Assembly: GCA_038049695.1 (NCBI GenBank)
Contig: CP142451.1
Location: 31,356,001 to 31,420,000 of the forward strand
Direction of reading: 5' to 3'
DNA: 64,000 nucleotides
From: Cinnamomum chago
Lineage: Eukaryota > Streptophyta > Magnoliopsida > Laurales > Lauraceae
Part shown: positions 10,101 through 22,100 of the stretch, one piece after another
How positions within the stretch are numbered: the stretch's first letter is position 1
Layout: each line of letters starts with the position of its first letter
Notes under the pieces: model-generated
Database searches by the model: none
Told to the model about the DNA's origin: nothing
What the model saw: the letters and a program-made list of their open reading frames with translations, nothing else
Made by a program: the position numbers and the translations under genes

Positions 10101-13100
10101 AAGTTGGAAAGAAACTATTAAACATGCCTACATGGATCTAACGGAGGACATGGCCCTAAACAGATTTGATTGGCATCGTCAAATCCATATAGCCGACCCC
10201 ACCTAGTGGGAAAAGGCAAGGTTTGGTTTGATTTGGTTTGGTTTGCAATCATCATCTTTCACTAATGATTGCCATCTATGTTGTTTGAGCCTATCACTAT
10301 CTCAAAACGCGCTTTTGAGCCTGTCAATGCCGATGGCCCACTGGATCAAGTCTATCGTGATTCCTCTATTAGATCGTGTGGCTTGATAAGGATGACAAGA
10401 TCATGAGATCCCACAAACTAGTATTGAGTGATGCGTGTGTGTGTATCAGCTCTTGAGTGATGCGTGTGTGTGAGTATCAGTTCTTAGCTTGAATTTATAT
10501 TGAGCTTCAAAAGCCCAAAATTTAATAACATTAGGAGATGTTAACTTTTAATGTTTATTTGTATTGGTAACTAGAAACAATGGGAGTATTGGACCATTTA
10601 TTGTCATATAGGCTTGTATCGCTGTGTTATTTTAAAATAACAGTACTGATGGAGTTTTTCACCTATATTCAGGTTGTTCAATTATATTCATCATCATCAT
10701 CGTAGCCTTGTCCCAACTACATGAATTTTGTTTCTCCATTTCAATCTATCTTCGGTCAAATCCTTGGATAGGCTACACTTCTTCATATCTTACTTCACTG
10801 CTTCCATCCATCTCCTCTTGGGCCAGCCCTTTTTCCTTGGTGGGCCATCAACTTACATGGAAAAACTTTTCCTTACCAGTGCCATTGCAAGCATATGTTG
10901 GACATGTCCAAACATCTTAAATGAGTCTATTAATTTATCACCTATTGATACTACCCCTAAATGCTCACTAATGCACTCATTTCTAATTCTATCTTTTCTG
11001 GTGTACCAGACATCCATCTCAACATTCTCGCCTCTACTACCCTCACTTTGTGCATATGTTGATTCTTGATTTCCCAACATTCTGCTCCATAAATCACAGT
11101 TGGCATAATCATTGTCCTATAAAAATTTTCCTTCCTAACCTAGCTGGTTCGCACGAATCACAAAGTGCTCCAGAAGCAAGTCTCCACTCCAACCATTCCC
11201 CTCTTATCCTATATTCTACATCTTCCTCAATCTCTTTCCTCCTTACTAATTATGGAGCCAAGGTATCAAAAGCTTCTTTTTTTCTTTTTTGCTATCTCTT
11301 GAGCTACAATTCTCACAGGCGTTTCATCTCTATGCACATCCCTACCGAAGTTGTAGTGTGTGTGTGTATTGTATTTATATGACGTATTTTAAAGCCCTTG
11401 GATTCTAAAGCCTCCTGCTATCTCTCTAATCATCCACCAACACAATATTGTCTGCAAGCAACATACACCGAGGTACCTCATTTTGACTAAGCAGTTGACT
11501 CATCCATAATCAATGCAAAGAGGTAAGCTTTAAGCCCTTATCTAAAAAAGTGTTAATAGTCAAAGATCATTCGGTAGTTGATTTTTTTTTTCTTTCTTTA
11601 TCATTTGTTAGTTGTTTTTTTTTTTTTTTTAATTCCTTTCTTTTTTCTTTTTTTCGCTAGATAGACCATTTTTTAGCATGTTAGTATGATGACATCGTCA
11701 ATTATGTGCTATGCAATATGCAGTATACTCTCACTATGTTACTAATTATTTATTTAGTTGCTAGTCTTTTTTTCTTACTAGTTAATATGTGCTATGTTGC
11801 TACTTATTAATATATATATATAATACTATTTACTTAGTCACTAGTGCTTTCTTCTTACTAGTCAATATGTACACTTAGATCTAAGCAACTGATCTACGAA
11901 ACACATAAATTTAGGAGAAAATACTAATGAAATGGTCTTTGTGGGCTAAATATTAAAAAGATCCTATTTTCAATAATAATAATAATAACTTGCAAAAGTC
12001 TCCAGTAGTATATCTATGAATAAATCCATGCTCTAAACATGCATTATGAATGATTTAGAGATCAATTTCTACCCGAAACAAATAAAAAAGACCTTAAGAA
12101 TTTGCTAAAATATTGATTTTTCTTACCTTAAACGAACACCCTCAAATCTATGGTGGTTATATCGACTTCAATTCCGACTTTTTTTTTAAATTAGAAAGGC
12201 ACACAACTCTCTTCACAATCTTTCCTTACAAAAGAATGTAGAAAAGAGAGGCTTTTTTATTTAAAAGACTGTCATTTTATACATACTACAGTGTATCTGC
12301 TGATGCTCCTGATTTATCATCCATATCGATTGATATGCTTGAATTTGCATGTGAATGCTAATAAATTAAAAAAAAAAAAAAAAAGGTGGTCTTGACTGAT
12401 ATGGTCAATGCATAGTATCCGCTGATATTTTGATCCATGTTGTGGACATGGGAGGATGCATGATTTTTTTATTTGAAAGAAGAAAAGTATTATAGAAGTG
12501 AATGGGAGAGGATCACAGTGGGCCTGATCACAACTTTGCCATGGCTCTTATACCATGTAAACATTTAAAGCGACTACATTCTGAGAAACTTGTCATAACA
12601 TTAAAAGGGAAAAAAATCCCAATTTATAAAAGGGAGAGCATATGAAGAAACTTCAAATATTTAAATTTAGCTTTCGTAATCTCTCTCCTACCATCTCTAA
12701 CATGCACTATGTAGGATGTGTCAATTATGCCCATTGGGATAGGCAAAGTAGTTTTAAACAGGGCAGGTGGGGTTTCAACCAGTTAATCACATCCTCAGTT
12801 CAAAGTTTTCTGGGACATAGCAGCATGTTGTTTCTTAGCCTTTCGTATTTCCATATAATCGATAGTGAAAAGAGAAGGTTGTCAAGCCCCAAAACTCAGA
12901 TATGTAATTCTGACCCAGTTATGGAGCATGAATGTAAATAAAATTCAATCATAATATATCGATGAAGCAAGTGAAAGTTATAAACTTATTTATGGCTGTC
13001 CAAACCAAACTAGATATCAGCATATAACAAAATTCATGAGCTAATCAAGTATGTAAAAATTTAAAAGATTAATGAAGCTAGTAGACTAAAATCTCTCAGG

Positions 13101-16100
13101 TTGTCACAGCTTATCATGTCCTCTAGCACAAATGTTGAATCTGACCACTCGACCCCCATAAACCTCGTCATCATTAATTGGCTCCTCACCGCAGCTCTTG
13201 CTACGTAAAAATGTCCCATGCAAGGATAAGTACACAGAGCTCAATGGGAAAACATATCCTATGCCTACTTTGTCATAAGTCGAAGGGACTTATTAGTGAT
13301 TTTGGAATTAGTCAAGGACTTTGATGTAAATAGTAGAATATTTAGGGACTTATATGTGATTTCAGAATTAGTATAATAATAATATAGGAGTGGTCGCCCA
13401 ACCCAATAGGGTAGATCATCCTTCTACAATTTCTTATGATTCCCTTTTTTTCTCTTTTGTTTCTCCTTTTTCCCTTTTTTTATTTCCCACAACATATTTG
13501 TCGAAAACCCTAGATCCAATCGAATCTAGGGTTTCAACTTGGTATCAGAGCATCAAATCTAACGGTAGACAGACAGCCAAACAATTCTATTGGCTCATAT
13601 TTAAGAAACAAGCAAGGTTTGAAGGAGTTTTACCCTAGCCGAACCTTTATTTCGGCCGGGCTTACCATCGTTGAAGATCGTGTCAATAGTGGTTTGCGAT
13701 TTCCTTGAATGTCTAGTTCGTGTCTGATTTGGGCTATAGAAACCCTAGGTGAATGTTCTTTGATGTTGAATTGATGTTTGAAGCTTTGGATTGGAATTTT
13801 TTGTGTCAATTGATGTCTATAGTATGTCGGCTTGGTATTCCAGAGTTCTGGATATATGTTTTCTGTGCCAACTGATGTTTGAAGTGTTGGCTTGATGCTT
13901 TGGATTATTCACTTGTGTTTCTCAAGTTCTAGTGTGTTCTCTTGTTTGAGTTCCCAGACAGTGGATTGGTGTGTTGGTGTTTTTGGCATAGTTGTCAAGG
14001 TTGTTTCAGAACCCGGTTCGGTTTGGCTCCAAAGTGAAACATTTCGGCCTATTCGGACATTTCGCTTTCCAATTTGGAAATTTGTTTCCGTATATATATG
14101 AGAGGTGCTCTTATGAGAGCATCTCTCAACTTACTATCAGAGATAAGGTGGGGGGCCTCACATCCATATCCAATGTCAACAACTTAAATGTGAGGGCCCC
14201 CACCTTTATCTCTCATAGTAAGGTGAGAGATGCTCTCATAGGAGCATCTCCCTATATATATATATATATATTAAAAAAACCATTTAATTTTGCATAGAAT
14301 AGTACTAATTTAACTTTAATAATTTACTCTATAAAATGGCCCACCTCAGATTAATAAGATGTAAAATAGTTTCAAAAAATCTCTAATTAAATCAAATACT
14401 ATCATTTAGATTATCTGAGCAACATGTCTAACTGATCATCAAATTTTTCAGTGGGCCCAATTATTAAAAATCAAAACCATTTAATTTTGCATAGAATAGT
14501 ACTCATTTCATTTAAATAATTTACTCAAATCAAATGGCCCACTTCAGATTCGTAATTTCTAATAAAATCAAATGTCCATACATATCGTATTAGGGTGGGC
14601 CTAGAGCTTTAGTAACAGTGCAGCCAGCGCTCACTTCACCTATCGAATTCTGGTAGCAAAAGAATTCATCTACATGAAAACAAGTGGCCCTCACGAGTCA
14701 TGAATAATATTGGTAGAACCAACAATCCATATCTTGTCATGCGTCCTTTCTTATATAAAGGAGCGCACAATCAAAACCTAAAAGAAAAGAAAAAAAAAAG
14801 AAGGGACGAAGACGAGCAAGGAGGAGAGAATCAAGTGTACCTGGATCTCCGGCGAGAGATTTGACAATGGGATCTTGCTTTGGCAGCGGCGAGGAGCTTG
14901 ACGAGGGAGGGATATCAACTTTCTACCACGAAAAGTTCCCGGCGAGTGCAAAGATTTGATCTCGTGCTTCGGCAAGGGAACAATTTCACTCCTCGATGGA
15001 AACGGGTATGTGAAATGAGTCCTTGCCTTAATCATTTCTTTCCTCTTTTCATGATTGAACCTCAAGTCGCCTGAATTGAGAGATTTGATTCTGGTTTGTC
15101 CAAAATTGGGAGATTTTGGATCGAAATGTATGATTTCGTCCGAAATCAACCGATTCTGGAAGCGAACACCTTCAGGTAGCATGTTCAATTTGGATTCCTT
15201 ACTGTACCGAAACAAATCGGGAATTTTTTCCGAACTGAAACAAATTTGACAACTATGGTTTTTGGCCTTCAATAGTTTTTTTTCTTGGTGTATTTTTTGT
15301 GGTTGACAATGTGTCAATCAGATTCTTTTGGGTTCGTCAAATTGGTTTATAATTGGAAATTCAATCTAAATGGATTCAAAGGGTGAAAGTTCCACGGGCT
15401 CCAATCAAATAATCCTTCCTAATGGTGTTAATCCTAATAGATAACACCTAGTCTTTTCAATGGTACTAACTATAAGGATTGAGCCTATTCAACCATAATG
15501 GCCATTGGAGGTTCAAAAAGACTTGGTTATATTACTGGGAATATCAAGGAACCAGAAAAGGATGACCCTAAATATTCAGATTGGGAACTTGATAATGAAC
15601 TAGATTCTTATTTCAATGGAAGAAGGGATTGCGAATAGTTTGAGATATTCTGAGACTGCAAAGGAACTTTGGGAGTCAATTGAGGCAGCCTATGCACAAA
15701 GGAGGAACAATGCCAGGATCCTAGAATTATAGATGGAGATTGCAAATTTTAAATAGCGAACTCTATCAATTGGAGACTACTATTTTAGATTCAGTGCATT
15801 ATGGATAGAGTTGGAGTCTTACATGAGTCTCAAACCTTAAGGCAAAATTCTTGGAAGGCCAGCATATATTTTTTGAACTCTTAAAGGGGTGTCAACCTAG
15901 AGTATGAATCCATTCACACTCAAGTAACAAGTCGGAAGCCCCCGCCTCCCATTGGTACAATATTTTTCCTACTGCAAGGAGAAGAAAGTCGTCGGACGGT
16001 TATGACTCCCAAACTTGATAACATACCTGAGAGGTCCACTGTTGCAAACAATAATGTGGGCAGCACAATGGCAAATACTGGATATGGTGGAGGCCGAGGA

Positions 16101-19100
16101 TGTGGCCGTGGAAATAATCGTGAAGGTGGACGTACCGGTGGTTGTGGTCGAGGACGCCACCTAATGTTGGGCTGGGTTATGGTGGACAAGCTAATCCTAA
16201 TCGTGATAATCATGACAAACCTTTTTGTACTCACTGGGAGATACAGACATGCTTAGGAAAATTGTTGGGACTTGAATGGTGGGCTTGGACATGTATCTGC
16301 AACAACGATGAAAGTGGAACACCCTAGTGGTTCAAATGAACAAGAGGTAAGTTTCAAAGTTAACTCACAAAATTGGAAAGATGAGTTCACAAATCTTCGT
16401 CAGAGATTGATTACATTAGAGGGTGCCACTCAAGATTCTTCAGTGGGTATGGCTTCTTCCCGTAATCCTACTGTATTTGCCTCTTCTACTTTTTCTACTC
16501 AGGTGATTGATTCAAGGGCCACAGACCGTGTAACAGGTATATGTTATGAGCTTCAATTCTACGCTTCTACTATTGATGGCCAGGTGAGAATTGCTGATGG
16601 TTCCTTCAACCGCATAGCTGGGAAAGGATTGTCCGAGTCTTACCCCACCTTTTGCTATCATTTGGTCTCCATGTTCCAAGTTTTTCATTCAACCTTTTGT
16701 CTGTTAGTGCACTGACCAAGAATCTTAATTTTTGTGTTTTTTTTTATCCTTCTTACTGTGTGTTTCAAGATCTAAGGAAAGGGCAGAAGATTGGTGGTCG
16801 CAGTGAGAGTACTGGTCTTTACACCTTGGACTTGAACAACATAGAGCCCAAAGCATTACAAATTGAAGTTGTTGATGATAAGAAAGTGTCTTTGTGGCAT
16901 TGTTGGCTTGGTCATGCGCCGTTGCAGCGTCTTAGGAATGTTTCGTTTCTGGATTTGGCAAATAAACCTAGTAATAGTTTGAGATGTGATGCTTGTCAAT
17001 TTGCTAAGAATAAGTGATCAATGTACCCAGTTAATATTAATAAAAGAAATATTTTTCCATTTGATTTGATTCATTTTGATGTATAGTATGCTCCTATTAC
17101 ATCTATTTATGGCCATCAATATTTTGTTGCCTTCATTAATGATGCCACGAGGGTGACTTGGGTGTATCTTCTGAAATGTAAAGATGAGGTCTTAGATGCT
17201 TTTCAAAAATATTATAAAATGACTAAAATTAATTTTGACTAAAAGATTAAGGCGTTTCGGTCTGACAATGGGGGAGAGTGTACTTCCAATGATTTTCAAC
17301 TTCATCTTGCTAAAAAGGGGATTGAATCACATACCTAAGGTGCATATATGCCTGAGCAGAACAGTGTCGCTGAATGTAAGAATACACCTATTCACAAGGG
17401 CTCTTTTTTAGATGAATGTTCCTAAATCTTTTTGGTTGGATGGAGTTTTAACAGTAGCGTATTTAATAAACAAAATGCCTTCAAACACATTGGGAGGAAA
17501 GAGTCCTGTAGAAGTCTTAGTCCTAATACACCGTAGTTCCTAGTACCACAAAAAATATCTGGATGCACTTGCTTTGTTAATATTCCAAAGCATCAATGAG
17601 ATAAGTTGGATCCAAAGGCTGTCAAGGACTCAAATGCATTTTCATGGGATATCCTACTTCTCAGAAAGGCTATAAGCTATGATGCATAGATACGGCATGG
17701 ATACGGTAAGGACACAGCAGGGACACGGATTTTACACATAAAAAGTGAAGTATCAGATACGATACGACATGATACATTGCCCATTTTGAAGTATCCGTGC
17801 ATCATAGGCTATAAGTGTTATGCTCCTGGGCCAATTGGTCGCCTCTTTGTTACAATGGATGTTAGTTTCCATGAAGAAATCCCATTTTATTCATTAAGTA
17901 AGGAATTACTACCAGGTTAAAGTGAAAAGGAGAATGTACCTCTTGTTGACTTTATTTCTCCACCAACTTAACCGCTATATTAGGAATGAACGGCAGGAGG
18001 AGGTAATGAATCTAAAGCTCCAGAGTGAAGCAACAAAGAAACTCTAGAGCAGTGTTATGAAACTCTGTTTGTTTTGGCTGAAAATTCCAAATAATTTTGG
18101 TTCGTTTGCTCTACCAAAACAAACAGGACCCCTGTACTTATTCGTCTCAAAATTCGTTCTAATTCGTCCGATTCGGTCCAAATTTCATGATTTCGGCCAG
18201 TTCGTCCCATTACTCGTCCCAGCATGTAGGTAATCTTTAAAAGATATGAAAACTGAGGGGGGCTAAACATTTTTTTTTTTAACTTAAAAGTGAAAGTAAA
18301 AGTGCCTTTTTGGCCTTTTGGCTTAGAGAAATTTGCGGGCTACACTGTGAAGCCCATCTATTAAATCCCTAAATAACTTTATGGGCCCTAATCAAATTTT
18401 ATTCCAATAAAAAACATTTTAATATCAATAAGCTACCCAAATTTTACTCTAATATGAAATAGCCCATCAAATATAAATTGACATATTGCATTGAGTTAGT
18501 TAAATAATTTAAATGTATCATATATTAATTTTACATTTTAATATAGAAACTATTTTTTTTCCAAAATATTTCGTTGAAATTTCCGAATCAGCCGAAACAT
18601 TTCATTTGGAGGCCAAACTGAAATGGCGTCCAAATTGAAATTCACAACTATGCTCTAGAGACCACCGTGAGTTTTCTCCAGGAAAAGAACTAGACTATTG
18701 CTCTCATCTATACCATCATCTGAAGCTCTGATTTCGGATCCTCAATTTCCTATCCTTCTCAATCTCAGTCTCAGTCTGAAGTTGTTCCCCAATCAGGTAC
18801 TCCTTCTATTGAATTAGATCTTCCTGTTGCATTGCGAAAAGGAAAAAAAAGAACTTGTATTACTCGCCATCCCATTCAAAATTTTTGTGTCTTATAATCA
18901 TTTGTCACTTGTCTATCAGACATTTGTTTCAAAATTTGCTACTGCATATATACCTACACGTGTTGAAAGCCTTGACTCATCCCAAGTGGGAGGCAATGGT
19001 GGAAGAAATGATTGTTTTGGAAAAGAATAATACATGGGAGTTGACTACTCTTCCAGAAGAAAAGTGCTTCGTTGGTTGTGAGTGGGTCACATTAAAGTAC

Positions 19101-22100
19101 AATTCAATTGGCACAATTCAATTGGTATAAAGGAAAACTTGTTTCAAAAGGCTTTACTCAATCAGATGGGGTTGATTTCTTTGAAACTTTCTCACCAATT
19201 GCTGAACTGACTTCCATCCGAGTAATATCATCCCTAACAGCAACTTTTGGTTGTCCATTATACCAAATGGATGTAAAAAAATGCATTCCTCCATGGGGAT
19301 TTGAAGGAAGAAGTTTATATGGGTCCTCCACCTAGTTTTATTGTCAAGGGACAGGAAGACAAAGTTTGTTTACGTAAAAAGTCCTTATATGAACTAAAAT
19401 AGTCGCTCGGAAGCATGCTTTGAAAGATTCAGCAAAGTTGTGCTCGAGTATGGATTCCATAGGTGTTATGCAGATCACATTGTCTTGGTGAGAACGGCGA
19501 ATAAGAAGTTGGTTATAGTTGTGGTGTATGTTGATGACATAGTAGTCACGGGAAATGATGTTGATGAAATTTCCAGACTAAAAGATTTTCTAAGCATGGA
19601 GTTTGAGATCAAGGACCTAGGATTATTAAAATATTTCCTAGGGATTGAAGTAGCTAGGTCCAAGACTGGAATTGTCATATCATAAAGGAAGTATGTTCTT
19701 GAGATCAAGAACAGACAGGGATGCTAGGTGCGAAGCTGGCAGGCTGTCACGACCCAAAACCTGGAGCTCTTCAGATTTCAGACTGCAACTAATATTGTAT
19801 CACATTTCCATTCATGAGTTAAATTGTCAACCAAAATACGGAATCAGGCAATCCTATTAAATAACTTAATGTATCATTTTTCATTAACCCAGTGTGGATC
19901 TCGCCGAAGCAGGGTCTTGAAATAACTTGAACATGTATTAAAGTAAAAAAATCCACCTTTTAATCATCAAAACAAATCAACTATCTTTGAATAAAATGAA
20001 ACCATTACAATCTTTAAGTGTTCTAATTGGAAATAATCTAAATCAATAAAAGGAAATTATTTATCTTCAATCTTCTAGGTGATTTCGTACTCTCAAGTGC
20101 ACATGCCAAAGCCTATCTCTTGATTGTCATGAAATTCCTCATTCTCTAAATCCTGGTTACCTGGAAGGGGCAATCCAGGAGTCGGCGGATACTAATGACC
20201 ATTCAAATCCATTTGTATGATAAACAACATAGTAAATGATAGCATAGAATAAACTTAATAAACCAATTATTCCATCAAACCAAAAATATAATAATAGCTA
20301 CAGGGATCCACGGTCATCATCACATTCACTGACAACCATCGAACCACCAGGTAGCACCGGCCAAATAACAGGATCAAGTACCATAGGTACGATATCAAAC
20401 ACAAGTACCTCAAGCGTGATCTATATACACTCCACGGTGACCCACTGGTCACCCTAACCCATAGTCAAGGATCAAAATAGCAATTACGGCGGGCGTGGCA
20501 GCCTGTGGCCAAAACGCTAGTAGCAACTTAGCAGTGTGAATTTTTTAAGTGGTGAAAATTTTTGAATTTTTGTAGCAGTCAATCTTGTGTTTTTTTAGTG
20601 ATTTGGAACCATATAAGGGTAGAGACAACTTTAGGAATGGCAATTGAGGAGGAGAAATAAGAAAAACAATGTTTTAAATTAAAATTGTTTGGCTCTATTA
20701 CGTTTTAGATCGCAGCGCCCCTATTTTCAAAATAGCATAGTGGAGTGAACCGCTAAGGCTAATAATGTGGCCACTATGCTATGTAGCGGCCGCTATTTTG
20801 AACCATGCCCAAAGTCAGACGATCTCATAACACAGCCGGCATAAAGCTATAAAGCTAAACAATTATCCGCAGCTGACACAAAGTCAGACAATAGTGAAAG
20901 GAAATCTAGTCTCTTTGAAAAGCAAGAAACAGGTTGTTACGGCCAAGTCTAGTGCAAAAGCTGAGTACAGGGCTGTGGCTCATGGATATTGTGAACTACT
21001 ATGGCTCATAATATTGTTGGAAGAGATAGGTTTCAAGCAGGGTAGTCTGATGAATGTGTATTCTAATAGTACTTCAACAATCAAACTTGCCAATAATCCT
21101 GTGTACCATGAAAAGACAAAGCATGTGGAAGAAGGAATTTTTTGTAATTTCAGAAATTAGTATGATAATAATATAGGCGTGGTCGCCCAACCCAATAGGG
21201 TAGATCATCCTTCTGCTATTTATTCTAATTCCCTTTCTTTCTCTCTTGGTTCTCCTTTTTTTTTTTTTCTCTCGTAACATATTTATAGAAAACCCTAGAT
21301 CCAATCGAATCTAGGGTTTTAACTTACTTCACATATAGTCTTACATAATAATCACAGGATATGAGAATTATAGATTCCAGGCATTTGATACCATGCATTA
21401 TTTATCGTAATTCATTCATCATCATCAAAGCCTTGTCCCAACTATGTTGGGTTCAGCTACACGAATTATGTTTCTCCATTCTGATCTATCTTGAGCCAAA
21501 TCCTCAGATAAGTTGAATTTCTTCAGATCTATTTTTACTACCTCCATCCACGTCCTTTTTGGCCTACCCCTTCCCCTTGGTGAGCCATTGACCTTCATAG
21601 CCAAACTTTTCTTACCGGTGCCATTGCCGGCCTACATTGGACATATGTTCAAACCATCTCAAACTGGTTTCTCTAATTTTATCCTCTATTGTTGCTACCC
21701 TTAAATGCTCTCGAAAGCGCTAATTTCTAATTTTATCCGTCTTAGTTTTACCGCACATCCTAATTTTATCCTTCTATGTAATTCATTAGCAGGCATAATG
21801 TGGCATATGAACAGAATTAAACAAAAAATACAGCAACAGATTCAGATTCAGATATTCGTAAATAGATATTTAAATCAATTAAGTTCACTCACTCATAAAT
21901 ACATATTTAAATCAATTAAGTTTACTCACAGGGGACCCAGTCTTCAAAGGAAATTTAAACTCCAAGTGCCTACATAGAAGGAATTCCCAAAATAGCTAAT
22001 GGTGGGTCTAAGGCGGACGTCTTTAGACAAGTTGTGTATCTTGATCCGCCATAATGGAATCTTTTAAGAATCCATTCATTCAAGTCTCAGTGGTCACATA

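Larger units (their letters stand above)
13271..21321 (+). mobile_element. Ty1/copia LTR retrotransposon fossil, heavily nested
   Basis: The 5' LTR is at 13271 to about 13538, followed by a Met-tRNA primer site TGGTATCAGAGC (13540-13551). Recognisable parts in order are gag (about 15490-16250), GAG-pre-integrase and integrase (about 16850-17560), reverse transcriptase with YVDD (about 18940-19700), RNase H (about 20890-21140) and a partial 3' LTR (about 21145-21321). The two LTRs differ by roughly 11% over 112 compared bases, so the insertion is old, several million years at usual plant rates. It is broken in many places (clearly more than ten) and cannot move. Younger elements sit inside it at 13987-15256, 17677-17807, 18050-18652 and about 19744-20880. 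Confidence 0.88.

Noticed and set aside
14778-15317. 179-codon minus-strand open frame
   Set aside because: It crosses the terminal inverted repeat and target duplication of the element ending at 15256, so it is a chance frame.
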